Shown one piece after another: positions 1-9,550 of a DNA stretch of 64,000 nt. A program made the position numbers and the translations under genes. Origin of the DNA: Saprospiraceae bacterium (GTDB lineage Bacteria > Bacteroidota > Bacteroidia > Chitinophagales > Saprospiraceae). How positions within the stretch are numbered: position 1 is the stretch's first letter; each line of letters begins with the position of its first letter. The stretch lies in contig JADJXD010000001.1 of assembly GCA_016715985.1 (NCBI GenBank), positions 806,001 to 870,000 on the forward strand. The letters are read 5' to 3'. Below the pieces are notes generated by a model, which did not search any database, had not been told where the DNA came from, and saw only the letters and a list, made by a program, of their open reading frames with translations.

Positions 1-1469
1 GATCGCTACCGTTTTGTTTGGTGTGATCATTCCTGCAGGTAATTCAAAGAAATTGTCAAATCTTAAGACTTTTTCTGAAAAATCTTCTACAGCATACAAA
101 GTATTTCCATCTAAATGGATGCCCCAAAGTGCTTGACTCACATCATATGCTTTATCTAGTGTGATAGCTGTAGGACTGATGGTATAAACAATAAATCTAT
201 CTACACTTCCATTGGAAGCATCTGCATCTTGAGCTACTACTAATTTGTCTCCACGAACTGCAATCTCTCTACCATTGGTAAAGTCAGAAGTGGAAGTAGC
301 TGTCAAAACAGGTGAAAGGTTTAAAGCTAAATTTTCGGCAACTTTGGAGTAAGCAGAGATCACATTGTTCGTTCTGCTCAATTGATACAAAACGTCAGTT
401 GTTTTATCATAATAGATACCATCTGCATCATTTCCAGCTACATTAAAGCTACTGAATGAAGACGTGTTATCTTCTGCAAAATTATATACACCTACTTTGT
501 TTTGTGTATTGGATGATACAAATACTTGGTAAACAGGATCAAGAACTACTTTTGGCAATTCACCAGCTAAGAAAATAGCTGATGCACCAGCGAATACTTC
601 ATTAAATACAGGCGCTGCATCTCCTGAAGCTGTAGGCATATCGAATCCTAAGAGTCTGCCACCATCTTTTGCTCTTTCTGCGATGTAAATTCTATTGCTT
701 GGTTTGTCGTAAGCAATATCTACTGGATTGCCTAATAAAGATAATGGACCTTCTACAATGATTTGTTCTGCTTCTGTGATGACATTATCAAGTGCTTTGT
801 TGGTGTATCCATTGATTACAGTGAATGCACCATCTGTAGCAGAAGCCGCCGCAGCTACATCTGTCAATATCATGATGTCATTTGCTCTATCGTAAGTGAT
901 ACCGTGTGTTCTTACCATACTTTCGATCGCTACCGTTTTGTTTGGCGTGATCATTCCTGCTGGTAATTCAAAGAAATTATCAAATCTTAATACTCTTTCT
1001 GAAAAATCTTCTACAGCATACAAAGTATTTCCGTCTAAATGGATGCCCCAAAGTGCTTGACTCACATCATAAGATTTATCTAGCGTGATAGCTGTAGGAC
1101 TGATGGTATAAACAATAAATCTATCTACACTGCCATTGGAAGCATCTGCATCTTGTGCAACTACTAATTTGTCACCACGCACTGCGATCTCTCTACCATT
1201 GGTAAAGTCAGAAGTGGAAGTAGCTGTCAAAACAGGTGAAAGGTTTAAAGCTAAATTTTCGGCAACTTTGGAGTAAGCATAGATCACATTGTTCGTTCTG
1301 CTCAATTGATACAAAACGTCAGTTGTTTTATCATAATTGATACCATCTGCATCTGCTCCTGCAACATCAAATGTTCTCAAAGATGAAGTATTGTCAACTG
1401 CAAAATTGAACACACCTACTTTACCTGTAGTATTTGACGATACAAATACCTGATAAGCAGGATTTTCGA
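1..1469 (-). repeat. Near-identical 924-bp in-frame tandem repeat inside the DUF4331 gene
   Basis: Position 1 aligns with 925 and the match continues to about 545/1469, giving a period of 924 bp (308 codons). By eye there are about nine mismatches in the first 180 bp, and identity stays very high to about position 410 before declining towards the unit boundary. The unit at 546-1469 is complete; the one at 1-545 continues beyond the window, so the copy number is unknown. Confidence 0.9.
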
Positions 1470-3222
1470 TATAGTCGGGATCAATTATTTCTCCGCTACA
1501 GTCGCCTGTACCACTATGTGGCATAGCTAAATAGGGAAAAGATGAACTAAACGTTCTGTCATTTTTTTCCACGCCGGTAGTATAAGTCAATACATTCAGC
1601 AATTGCTGTGTAACCGGACTTGTTGAAGTAGTAGGATCATAATCATCATACCAAAGACCTACAGCGGCTAGCACCACACCTGCAACTGCTTGCAATTCTA
1701 TCCTTGTTACGTCATCTTCCAATCTTCTGCCATTAGGAAATCCATCCATATTCGGAATAAATTCCAGATCGGTAGTTGTATTGAAAGGAGCCACCGTAAG
1801 ACCGATAGCCGCAGCTTGAATAAGACCCAATGAACTAAAGTTCGGATCATTTCGTGGTGTAACCGGGACGGCCATATTTAATCTCAACATGTCCCCACCA
1901 TTTGGCAGGAAGTTATTTATAAATGGTTTTCCGGCAGCCAGTGGATTGCCATTTTTACCCGTAGCTAATTGATAAGGTATCACATTGGGTACGCCTGTGT
2001 GAAAAGCTGGCCAAAGATCCACCGATCTAGGCATTCCCGGACCAGGCAATAAAAGTGTACCAAATACTGCATCATCCAAAGCTGTACCAGCCAAAGCAGG
2101 GTTGCCTTTCAAACCAAATAATCCATCCGCACCGTTACTGAAATCAAAAGCACCCAATGAATTGGTTTGAATACGCAACGGAGCTAAAGCAGGGACCGCA
2201 CCACCAAAAAGATCGTCATCCATGTAAAGAGCCAACTCCGGATTGTAAAAGTATTTGTCTAATGTTGTTTCAGAAATTTCATCATACGGAGTGATACTAT
2301 TCCAAAAATCTTTATCCCCAATCGGAATCACTGCTTCGTTGGTCAATGGCATACCCAATCTGGAAACCTGTACCCAATCGCCTGAATAGGTTGGATCTCC
2401 TGCACTACTCAATGTAGTTACTGCTCGTCTGCTTGCGGAAGCCCATACCCCAATTACATAATCTGAATCTAAGATATTGGTAGGTGTAGAAGGTGCTCCT
2501 TCTTTTAATAAGTTAGCGATTGGCACTTGGATTGCAATAGCACTTACATTATAACATGCTAGTCCATCGACTGCCTTTCCACCTTGTCTCGGTGCATCAC
2601 CTAGATCAAATATACCACCTAAATCTACGAAAAATGGATCATCCGTAGGTCCTGCAAATATTTTTTCGCCTGTAGTAGCTGTAGTAATGGCATTTTGAAA
2701 TAAAGCATCGTAAGTGGTGTTTAATCCTGCACCACCAGTGATAGATCTGTCACCTATGTTGTTAGGTGGAACGATACCATTTGTGACGATAGTCTCAAAA
2801 CTCAAACCACCATCTACACTTCTTTCGAGTGTGTAGGTTGTTTTTTGGTTTTGTTTGCCCAATCTAATGTTGAAAAACGTCGTTGGGTCTTCATTTATGA
2901 CATCAAAGGTAAATCTATATACGATTTCGTCACCAGGTTTTGATGCGTCATTGTCCACATGGACTTCGTATCTTATGTTTTTACCAAAAGAATAATAATT
3001 AGGTCCACCGTGTGGCAATTGCATAGGTACATAAGTAGCTATTAATGTCACGGTATTCGGATCATCTGGACTGCGGAATGCATATACATCCACATTATCT
3101 GCCAAAGGATCACTTGAGATCAATGGTGCTTCTCTGTGGCTAGATGCCAATAAGGAATTGGTCAGGACCAATAGAAATATCAGAGAGAGCACAGATACTA
3201 TAAAATTACTTTTAAGTCTCAT
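1..3222 (-). CDS. Exported DUF4331 protein with long repeat extension (3' end outside window)
   Basis: The minus-strand frame is open from ATG at 3222 to the left edge (1074 codons, no stop), so the gene is partial here. Residues 1-26 form a signal peptide (MRLKSNF, hydrophobic core, LLA) followed by SSHREAP, the usual mature start of DUF4331 proteins. The DUF4331 domain fills roughly residues 27-580 and is very similar to the paralogue at 3248-4996. From about residue 584 the protein departs from that paralogue and enters repeats of 308 residues, each starting YQVFVSSNT and rich in short beta-strand motifs, suggestive of a propeller. One full and one partial unit are visible. Only 25 bp separate it from the upstream paralogue, so co-transcription is likely. 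The function of DUF4331 is unknown; an extracellular or envelope location is inferred. Confidence 0.9.
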   Translation of the reverse strand, partial: MRLKSNFIVSVLSLIFLLVLTNSLLASSHREAPLISSDPLADNVDVYAFRSPDDPNTVTLIATYVPMQLPHGGPNYYSFGKNIRYEVHVDNDASKPGDEIVYRFTFDVINEDPTTFFNIRLGKQNQKTTYTLERSVDGGLSFETIVTNGIVPPNNIGDRSITGGAGLNTTYDALFQNAITTATTGEKIFAGPTDDPFFVDLGGIFDLGDAPRQGGKAVDGLACYNVSAIAIQVPIANLLKEGAPSTPTNILDSDYVIGVWASASRRAVTTLSSAGDPTYSGDWVQVSRLGMPLTNEAVIPIGDKDFWNSITPYDEISETTLDKYFYNPELALYMDDDLFGGAVPALAPLRIQTNSLGAFDFSNGADGLFGLKGNPALAGTALDDAVFGTLLLPGPGMPRSVDLWPAFHTGVPNVIPYQLATGKNGNPLAAGKPFINNFLPNGGDMLRLNMAVPVTPRNDPNFSSLGLIQAAAIGLTVAPFNTTTDLEFIPNMDGFPNGRRLEDDVTRIELQAVAGVVLAAVGLWYDDYDPTTSTSPVTQQLLNVLTYTTGVEKNDRTFSSSFPYLAMPHSGTGDCSGEIIDPDYIENPAYQVFVSSNTTGKVGVFNFAVDNTSSLRTFDVAGADADGINYDKTTDVLYQLSRTNNVIYAYSKVAENLALNLSPVLTATSTSDFTNGREIAVRGDKLVVAQDADASNGSVDRFIVYTISPTAITLDKSYDVSQALWGIHLDGNTLYAVEDFSERVLRFDNFFELPAGMITPNKTVAIESMVRTHGITYDRANDIMILTDVAAAASATDGAFTVINGYTNKALDNVITEAEQIIVEGPLSLLGNPVDIAYDKPSNRIYIAERAKDGGRLLGFDMPTASGDAAPVFNEVFAGASAIFLAGELPKVVLDPVYQVFVSSNTQNKVGVYNFAEDNTSSFSSFNVAGNDADGIYYDKTTDVLYQLSRTNNVISAYSKVAENLALNLSPVLTATSTSDFTNGREIAVRGDKLVVAQDADASNGSVDRFIVYTISPTAITLDKAYDVSQALWGIHLDGNTLYAVEDFSEKVLRFDNFFELPAGMITPNKTVAI

Positions 3223-3247
3223 GTTATATTTTTTTATAATGATTAAA

Positions 3248-4996
3248 TTATTGTCTTACTTCGGTACCACTCCATGGCATCGCTACGTAAGGAAATGTTT
3301 TCAGAAACGGTCTGTCATTCTTTTCGACACCAGTCGTGTAACTCAATACATTCAACAACTGTGGTGTCACTGGACTAGGTGAAGTGGCAGGATCATAATC
3401 ATCATACCAAAGACCAACGGCTGCTAGTACAACTCCCGCTACTGCTTGAAGTTCGATTCTGGTCACGTCATCTTCAAGTCTTCTACCGTTCGGAAATCCA
3501 TCCATATTAGGTATAAATTCAAGATTTGCAGTGGTGTTAAATGGAGCTACAGTAAGACCAATCGCCGCTGCTTGTACCAATCCTAAAGAACTGAAATTAG
3601 GATCATCTCTCGGTGTAGGTGGGACGGCCATATTTAATCTCAACATATCTCCACCATTAGGTAAGAAGTTATTTACAAATGGTTTTCCAGCAGCTAGTGG
3701 ATTACCATTTTTTCCTGTTGCTAATTGATAAGGAATCACGTTAGGAACTCCAGTATGAAAAGCAGGCCAAAGATCCACTGATCTTGGCATTCCTGGGCCA
3801 GGCAATAAAAGTGTTCCAAAAACAGCATCATCCAAGGCAGTACCAGCTAAAGCAGCATTTCCTTTGAGTACAAATAAACCATCTGCACCATTGGAGAAAT
3901 CAAAAGCACCTAAAGAGTTAGTTTGAATACGAAGTGGAGCAAAAGCAGGAACGGCCCCGCCAAATAAATCATCATCCATATACAAAGCAAGTTCTGGATT
4001 GAAAAAATATTTGTCCAAAGTAGTTTCTCCTATTTCATCATATGGTGTCAATCTATTCCAAAGATCTTTGTCACCAACAGCAATCACAGCTTCATTGGTC
4101 AATGGCATACCTAATCTAGATACTTGGATCCAATCACCATCATACGCTACATTATTGCTGGTAGAAAGTGTCTTGATAGCAGGTCTGCTTGCAGAAGCCC
4201 ACACGCCGATCACATAATCACTATCCAAAATATTGGTAGGTTGTGCAGGAGCTCCAGCTTTAAGCAAGATAGCTATAGGAATTTGTATTGCTATGGTATG
4301 GACATTGTATTTGGCTAATCCATCTCTTGAAGGTTCGCCTTGTCTCGGTGCATTACCTAAATCAAAAATACCACCCAAATCTACAAAAAATGGATCGTCT
4401 ACAGGACCAGCAAATACTTTTTCGCCAGTAGTAGTAGTCGCAATAGCACCATTAAACAATGCTTCATAAGTAGTGCCTAATCCTACACCAGAATTGATAG
4501 ACCTAGGTCCGATATTCGGTGGTGGCACGATACCATTCTCCAAAATAACTGCAAAACTTGCACCACCATCCATACTTCTTTCGAGCGTGTAGGTAGTTTT
4601 AAGGTTTTGTTTGCCCAATCTGATGTTAAAAAACGTGGTAGGATCTTCGTTAACCTTACTAAAGGTTAGTCGGTAAATGATCTCATCACCAGGTTTAGAA
4701 GCATCATTGTCCACATGAATTTCATATCTGATATTCTCACCAAAAGAATAATAATTTGGTCCACCAAAAGGTAGTTCACCAGGTATGTAATTAGCGATAA
4801 TCGTGATGGTATTCGGATTATCAGGACTACGGAAAGCATACAAATCTGTATTGTCCGCTAATGGATCATTAGAAATTAATGGCGCTTCGCGATGACTTGA
4901 TGCCATCACTATTCCAGCCATAAGCCATAAAAAGAGGAAGGAGCATAATTTCCTACTACTCATCCCACCTGACCAAACAGGTAATAATGTTTTCAT
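3248..4996 (-). CDS. Exported DUF4331 protein (short paralogue)
   Basis: This is a complete DUF4331-family protein. The open frame reaches ATG at 5035, but I prefer ATG at 4996 (MKTLLPVW); ATG at 4963 (MSSRKLCS) gives the most compact signal peptide. The hydrophobic segment ends VMA and is followed by SSHREAPLIS, as in its neighbour. It ends just after the DUF4331 domain (MPWSGTEVRQ) and lacks the 308-residue repeats of the protein encoded by 1-3222. Long central stretches are nearly identical between the two proteins, for example around LYMDDDLFGGAVPA and LLPGPGMPRSVDLWP, while the DNA differs at many third positions. It lies 93 bp downstream of a TPR lipoprotein gene (54 bp if the outermost start is used) and is probably co-transcribed with it. 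No catalytic motif is recognisable. Confidence 0.9.
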   Translation of the reverse strand: MKTLLPVWSGGMSSRKLCSFLFLWLMAGIVMASSHREAPLISNDPLADNTDLYAFRSPDNPNTITIIANYIPGELPFGGPNYYSFGENIRYEIHVDNDASKPGDEIIYRLTFSKVNEDPTTFFNIRLGKQNLKTTYTLERSMDGGASFAVILENGIVPPPNIGPRSINSGVGLGTTYEALFNGAIATTTTGEKVFAGPVDDPFFVDLGGIFDLGNAPRQGEPSRDGLAKYNVHTIAIQIPIAILLKAGAPAQPTNILDSDYVIGVWASASRPAIKTLSTSNNVAYDGDWIQVSRLGMPLTNEAVIAVGDKDLWNRLTPYDEIGETTLDKYFFNPELALYMDDDLFGGAVPAFAPLRIQTNSLGAFDFSNGADGLFVLKGNAALAGTALDDAVFGTLLLPGPGMPRSVDLWPAFHTGVPNVIPYQLATGKNGNPLAAGKPFVNNFLPNGGDMLRLNMAVPPTPRDDPNFSSLGLVQAAAIGLTVAPFNTTANLEFIPNMDGFPNGRRLEDDVTRIELQAVAGVVLAAVGLWYDDYDPATSPSPVTPQLLNVLSYTTGVEKNDRPFLKTFPYVAMPWSGTEVRQ

Positions 4997-5056
4997 CTTA
5001 CTAAAAATTTTGATTAAAAAATAAACAAGAGTCAATCATAAAGCTATTCCGTACCC

Positions 5057-5068
5057 TTGGGCGCCCAA
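5057..5068. repeat. Perfect 12-bp GC-rich palindrome between TPR and DUF4331 genes
   Basis: TTGGGCGCCCAA reads the same on both strands and stands out in an AT-rich spacer between the TPR lipoprotein stop and the DUF4331 start. It could be an operator or a processing site. No T-run follows, so it is not an intrinsic terminator. Confidence 0.4.
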
Positions 5069-5089
5069 CATAGGCTGTACATTTTTGAT

Positions 5090-6328
5090 TTATATTTTTG
5101 CTAACAAAGGTTCCAACTCAGGATGCTTAGAATTAGTGACACTTGCTGCCACTGCATATTTCTGAGCCATTGTTTGATCAGATTTTGCTTTGTATATTCT
5201 GGCAAGCATTCTATTGACATCGATATTTTCTGGTCTTTTGTCAAATTCCTTCTGAGCGTATTCGAGTGCTTGTTCAGGTTTTTCGAGTAGATCAAGGTAA
5301 ATATTGGCATATTCTAGATTCATATTGTGTCCGTTATCTTCATCATCTTTGAGCATGATGAATACTTCTTCCATAATTTTGGTCATTTCTTCCGTTCTAC
5401 CTTGGATTTTATAAATCTCTGCTAGTTGTGTATAGAAACCAACTTCTGGTATGATATCGATTGCTTTTAGCGTAGTTTCTTCTGCTTTTTTGATATCTTT
5501 ATTTTTTAATTGGATAGCTCCCAAAGCACCTACTGCAAAAGGATAGTCTGGTCGTTCTGCCAAAATCTCTTCATACAATAACTTTGCTTTGTCTGGTTCG
5601 CCATATCTTTCATACAATTCTCCTAAAGTCAACATTGCCCAAGCGGTATCTTCGTATCCTGGTACACCAGCTTCTACGGCCATTTTCATAGCTTCGATCG
5701 CTTCAGGTATTTGTCCATGGATCTCACGGAGATAAGATATTCTTGCGTAAGATCTTAAGTCAGGTTTGATAGATATCATGATGTCTGCCATCTCTACCGC
5801 CTTGTCATACTGGCCTAGCTCTACATAACAATCAGTAAGCACACCATAAATTTGTGCATTTTTATTGTTGAGTTGAATGGCTTTCTGACCTGTCTCCAAT
5901 GCCGCCTTAAATTCGTGCAAAGACAATTGTACACCAGCTTTAGTCACCAAAGCGAGAAACTCCATATTGTTGACTTTCGTCGTACTATTGATGATTCTGT
6001 CGGTCATGGCAAGTGCCGCGGGATAATAATGTCCATGTTCGCCAGTAACTCTAGCTTCGCGGATAAAAAGATTGGCCATTTTGATTTTTGCTTCATGGTC
6101 TGCTTCATTTTTCTGAATGGCGAGTTTGAGTGTTTGGTAGTTGTTGCTCACATCATCCCATTCTTTGCCGTATCGGATTTTTTCGTTTCGGTCAAGTAAT
6201 GCGGGGATGGAGTTGTTGTTTTCAGTAATAGTACTGTTAGTTTTACTTTCACCACACGATGTCATAAATAACAAAGTGGCACTGTAAAAGATTGTAATAA
6301 AAATAAATGTAAGGTTCCTGCTTTTCAT
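5090..6328 (-). CDS. TPR-repeat lipoprotein
   Basis: 412 residues. The N-terminus MKSRNLTF, a hydrophobic core and LFMTSC form a lipoprotein signal with Cys25 as the expected lipidated residue. From about residue 60 to the end there are tandem helix pairs of tetratricopeptide type, seen in recurring patterns such as YGVLTDCYVELGQYDKAVE and AVGALGAIQLKNKDIKKAEE, suggesting around nine repeats. TPR proteins are scaffolds, so a partner-binding role at a membrane surface is expected. It is the first gene of the same-strand set that continues into the two DUF4331 genes, which makes those proteins or their assembly the natural candidate partners. That link is inferred from position. No enzymatic domain is seen. 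Confidence 0.88.
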   Translation of the reverse strand: MKSRNLTFIFITIFYSATLLFMTSCGESKTNSTITENNNSIPALLDRNEKIRYGKEWDDVSNNYQTLKLAIQKNEADHEAKIKMANLFIREARVTGEHGHYYPAALAMTDRIINSTTKVNNMEFLALVTKAGVQLSLHEFKAALETGQKAIQLNNKNAQIYGVLTDCYVELGQYDKAVEMADIMISIKPDLRSYARISYLREIHGQIPEAIEAMKMAVEAGVPGYEDTAWAMLTLGELYERYGEPDKAKLLYEEILAERPDYPFAVGALGAIQLKNKDIKKAEETTLKAIDIIPEVGFYTQLAEIYKIQGRTEEMTKIMEEVFIMLKDDEDNGHNMNLEYANIYLDLLEKPEQALEYAQKEFDKRPENIDVNRMLARIYKAKSDQTMAQKYAVAASVTNSKHPELEPLLAKI

Positions 6329-6679
6329 TTGGGGAAATTTTAAATAGTGTACTAATAAAAAAATACTTCTGATTTGAAATGATATACGAGAGGGGAAAAG
6401 GATTTGGATTTGTAGTTTTTAAGTTTTTTTTTGGAATAAAGAAATAACCGGTAGTTTTTACTTCATGTATGAGCAATCTTTAAAGTAAGAAGGCAGTAAA
6501 TAAATACGGTAGATGGATGGAGATGTAGTTAATAGGCGCTAATTTTCAAAGATTTTGCAAATTTTGAATAGTCAATTTGTAATGATAAATTGAGCTTGAT
6601 TAGAAGTTAAGTACATTTATACCTGATAAGTTGATGTAGTAATTATCTGGTTTTGCCAATTTACAAACCCACTAATCTT
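6329..6679. other. Intergenic stretch, nothing recognised
   Basis: About 350 bp of AT-rich sequence between the start of the TPR lipoprotein gene and the end of the next minus-strand gene. It should hold the promoter of the TPR/DUF4331 set, but I found no good TAnnTTTG box. The short reading frames in it show no recognisable protein features. Confidence 0.4.
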
Positions 6680-7183
6680 TCAAACTTCAGGAATAGGCTC
6701 CCCTATCGCATCTTCAAAAAAATAATGAATTGCATAAGTCTGTGCAGCACCCAATTTCTGACCAAGTTGACTGATGATATACAGACAGATCGCCAAAACT
6801 ACAAGTACAGGGACAGCCCACAAAATCCCGGCTTCCTGCCCAAGCGCATATTGCGATGATCCTATTATGGTAATAAATACCAAAAGCACACTGATAGCAA
6901 GGTAACTGATGGCAAAAAGTGTCCATACATTGGGCATCGGACCGTAAACGCCTGTGATTTTTGTGTTTTGATCATCGGGTTCTCTCTGCATCAGGATACT
7001 GAGTTGGGGTGACCAGTAATGTCTGTGAGATTTTTCCACACTAATAGTAATATGGTCCTGCATAGCCTGTCCCCGGAGATGATGTGTGTTGTTCTTCAAC
7101 TTATCTTTCACAATAATAATTATTTCTTCAATAGTCTTAGTACTTGTCATCTCAAATTTAGGTCTTATTCTGAAGCTGGACAT
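6680..7183 (-). CDS. Small membrane protein with two predicted helices
   Basis: 167 residues, family not recognised. The first ~85 residues are soluble and polar (TKTIEEIIIIVKDKLKNN, then a beta-like segment with HYWSPQLSILM). Two hydrophobic segments follow at about residues 91-113 (ISYLAISVLLVFITIIG) and 124-141 (GILWAVPVLVVLAICLY), then a short amphipathic tail. This resembles small Bacteroidota proteins in which a cytoplasmic domain precedes a helical hairpin. ATG at 7183 is used; an internal ATG at 7150 (MTSTKTIEE) is an equally plausible start. It stands alone, with over 330 bp to its neighbours on both sides. Confidence 0.7.
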   Translation of the reverse strand: MSSFRIRPKFEMTSTKTIEEIIIIVKDKLKNNTHHLRGQAMQDHITISVEKSHRHYWSPQLSILMQREPDDQNTKITGVYGPMPNVWTLFAISYLAISVLLVFITIIGSSQYALGQEAGILWAVPVLVVLAICLYIISQLGQKLGAAQTYAIHYFFEDAIGEPIPEV

Positions 7184-7519
7184 CCCGATAAAATCTTTTG
7201 ATGCGCTAATATAATCATTCTTTTATTTCCTCAAATCACTTAAGATCATTTAATTTAAATGGATGAGTTCATAGGTACATTTTAATTCCAGGAATAACTT
7301 TTTTCTAAATGATTCCAATCACCTAAACGACCATTGCTACCACTTGTTAAGCCATATCAGCATTTGACTCAATGTATCTTTCTTTCATTACATTTCAGTC
7401 TTAACTTTGTAATAAGTTGACAAATTGAAACCAAACATTTCTTTAGCGATTCAAACAGCAAAAAGACAATAAAATTTTTAAAATACAAATGATTTAAATT
7501 ACCAAATATTTTTTTATCC
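7184..7519. other. Divergent intergenic region
   Basis: About 335 bp between two divergently transcribed genes, so it should hold both promoters. One TAACTTTG box (7402-7409, plus strand) matches the Bacteroidota -7 element, but no TTG sits at a proper distance upstream. Nothing else was recognised. Confidence 0.4.
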
Positions 7520-8749
7520 ATGTCAAAATTTCACCCTTTTTTATTCATAATAATCCTGAGCTTTGTTCAGTTTGCTCACTCTCAGACATTTACTCAGAAA
7601 GCCGATTTTCCAGAGATATCAGCAAGGGCATTCTCATTTTGTGTGTCAGGGAATCTGTATGTTGGTACCGGAATAGACTCCAATTTAGTGATGAGTAGCA
7701 ATATATTTCAATATAATCTTGCAAATAATGAATGGAAAAAAATGAGTTCGTTTCCCGGTGGAAAGAGTCGAAACAATGTTTCTTTAGTCATCAATGGTAA
7801 AGGCTACGCCGGGTTAGGTGTAGATGGGTCAAAAAGAATAGGATGGTACGAATATAATCATGAAGTCGATACCTGGAAACTCAGAAATTCTGACTGTGAT
7901 GCTGGCCAGTTTGGGGGTACATTTACGCTCAATGGTAAAGGGTATGTCGTCTGCGGAAGTGGAAAAAATGAAGTTCATAACCAACTCTGGGAATATGACC
8001 CCGGAGAAGACTCATGGAGCAGAAAAGCAAACTTTCCCGGGCAGGAACGAGATTTACTATTTGCAGAGAGTGTAGGAAACTTTGGCTACGCAGGATTGGG
8101 TGATGGTTTTTTTGCAGCACCCTTTTTTGATGATATCTACAAATACGACCCGATTGTTGACAGTTGGGATTCCATACCTCCCATTCCATTGACTCCTTCG
8201 GGTGGAAAAGTACAAGGTGGAGTTTTTACAAGCGCTTCTTACGATGGTAAAATAATTTTAATGAATCTGGGATTTATTAATACGCTGGAATTTTCAGAAT
8301 ATAATTCCATCTTTGTATATAACACAAATGATGAATCCTGGACCTATTACCACGATGTCAACAAGGCCGGTTTGAGAGGAGAGCCATTTTTTGCTCAGTT
8401 TAAACATAAACTTTTTATCGGTGCAGGATGGAATGAAACTTATTATACTGATCTTTGGGAAGTAGATTTAGCATCATTTATCACAAGTGTAGAAGATTCA
8501 TATCCTGAAATTTCTTCGTTAAAATTATCAGTTCAAAACAAAATGATTTTTATTTCGAATCCGGATTCTGATGTTAAAAAAGAAAATTATGTTATATGCA
8601 TTTACAGTACGGATGGAAAACCGCTTATTCAATATCAATTGAAAGATGACATGACCATCGATGTCAGCCATCTTCCGGCAGGTATCTATTTTTACAATAT
8701 TAATAGTAATAAAATGAACATTAAATCCGGAAAATTTATGCTCTATTGA
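7520..8749 (+). CDS. Secreted kelch-repeat protein with T9SS type A sorting domain
   Basis: 409 residues. A signal peptide (MSKFHPFLFIIILSFVQF, cleavage near AHS-QTF) is followed by about six kelch-like units at residues ~25-315, each with a YEY/YDP strand and a W about a dozen residues on (for example IFQYNLANNEWKKMSSFPG and IYKYDPIVDSWDSIPPIP), which fold as a beta-propeller. The last ~80 residues have the layout of a type IX secretion C-terminal sorting domain: a linker, short strands, LPAGIYFYNI and a final KFMLY. The protein is therefore expected to be exported through the outer membrane and released or attached to the surface. It is a single-gene unit and its ligand is unknown. Confidence 0.88.
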   Translation: MSKFHPFLFIIILSFVQFAHSQTFTQKADFPEISARAFSFCVSGNLYVGTGIDSNLVMSSNIFQYNLANNEWKKMSSFPGGKSRNNVSLVINGKGYAGLGVDGSKRIGWYEYNHEVDTWKLRNSDCDAGQFGGTFTLNGKGYVVCGSGKNEVHNQLWEYDPGEDSWSRKANFPGQERDLLFAESVGNFGYAGLGDGFFAAPFFDDIYKYDPIVDSWDSIPPIPLTPSGGKVQGGVFTSASYDGKIILMNLGFINTLEFSEYNSIFVYNTNDESWTYYHDVNKAGLRGEPFFAQFKHKLFIGAGWNETYYTDLWEVDLASFITSVEDSYPEISSLKLSVQNKMIFISNPDSDVKKENYVICIYSTDGKPLIQYQLKDDMTIDVSHLPAGIYFYNINSNKMNIKSGKFMLY

Positions 8750-8875
8750 AAGATTACTCGTGATCATTTGCACATTTAGATATAGGCCCCAGTAGTGTAA
8801 ATTTAATTCCTATGAATTTTAAGAAAAGTTTTAACTTTATTGCCGGTTTTGAATGTCTTAAAATATTAAATTCAA

Positions 8876-9379
8876 ATGATAACAGCGGCCATTAAACAAT
8901 TTAAAAGTTATAAATCTTTGGGGGTCAAAACAATTGATCTGCTAACAGAAGAAGAATGTTACTTCACCCACAATATTGCGGACAATTCGGTGGCTACTAT
9001 TATTAAACATATGAGTGGTAATATGATCTCCCGCTGGACCAATATTTTTACGGAAGATGGAGAAAAAAGTTGGAGAAACAGAGATGCAGAATTCGTAACT
9101 GATAAATTATCCAAAAGTGAATTGTTAAAAAAATGGGAGATTGGTTGGCAAGTACTTTTCACAACGCTTGAATCCATAGATGAATCTGATTTGCAAAAAA
9201 TAATATATATCAGAAATGAACCGCATACTGTAGAAGATGCCATTTTACGTCAACTTTGCCATTATTCATATCACATCGGACAGATTGTTTTTATTGGTAA
9301 AATGCTCAAAGGGCAAAACTGGGTAAGTCTTTCTATCCCGTTGGGTGAATCAGAACAATTTAATCAACAAAAAATGTAA
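8876..9379 (+). CDS. DinB-like four-helix protein (DUF1572 family)
   Basis: 167 residues. The sequence fits the DUF1572 branch of the DinB/YfiT-like fold: ITAAIKQFKSYKSLG at the start, KHMSGNMISRWTNIFTEDGE in helix 2, and HYSYHIGQIVFIGKML in the last helix. His45 and the two histidines of HYSYH are placed like the metal-binding triad of the superfamily. Members act as putative metal-dependent thiol-linked transferases or hydrolases. A bacillithiol-linked role is possible because bshB1 lies in this window, but that is inference. It converges with the PspA-like gene across a clear hairpin terminator. Confidence 0.85.
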   Translation: MITAAIKQFKSYKSLGVKTIDLLTEEECYFTHNIADNSVATIIKHMSGNMISRWTNIFTEDGEKSWRNRDAEFVTDKLSKSELLKKWEIGWQVLFTTLESIDESDLQKIIYIRNEPHTVEDAILRQLCHYSYHIGQIVFIGKMLKGQNWVSLSIPLGESEQFNQQKM

Positions 9380-9474
9380 GCAGCTACTCCGTATCCAAAT
9401 GAAAAAAATGAAGAGAAACGAAAATGAATTTTTGTCCTAAATAAAGTGCAGAAATCTTGCATTCTAATATATAA

Positions 9475-9514
9475 AAAATCCTTGATTTCACTTTTACAGA
9501 AAATCAAGGATTTT
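9475..9514. terminator. Bidirectional intrinsic terminator
   Basis: A perfect 14-bp stem (left arm 9475-9488, right arm 9501-9514, 12-nt loop) with A-rich and T-rich flanks lies between two convergent genes, so it can end transcription from both sides. Confidence 0.85.
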
Positions 9515-9550
9515 ACAATAACAACTAAATTGATTTTCTAAAATTTCAGT

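Noticed and set aside
1..1469. CRISPR-like or mobile repeat
   Set aside because: The repeat is a 924-bp in-frame coding unit with conserved protein sequence, not short spaced repeats or an insertion element.
5852..6199. 115-codon frame antisense to the TPR lipoprotein gene
   Set aside because: A shadow of the real gene, with no recognisable features.
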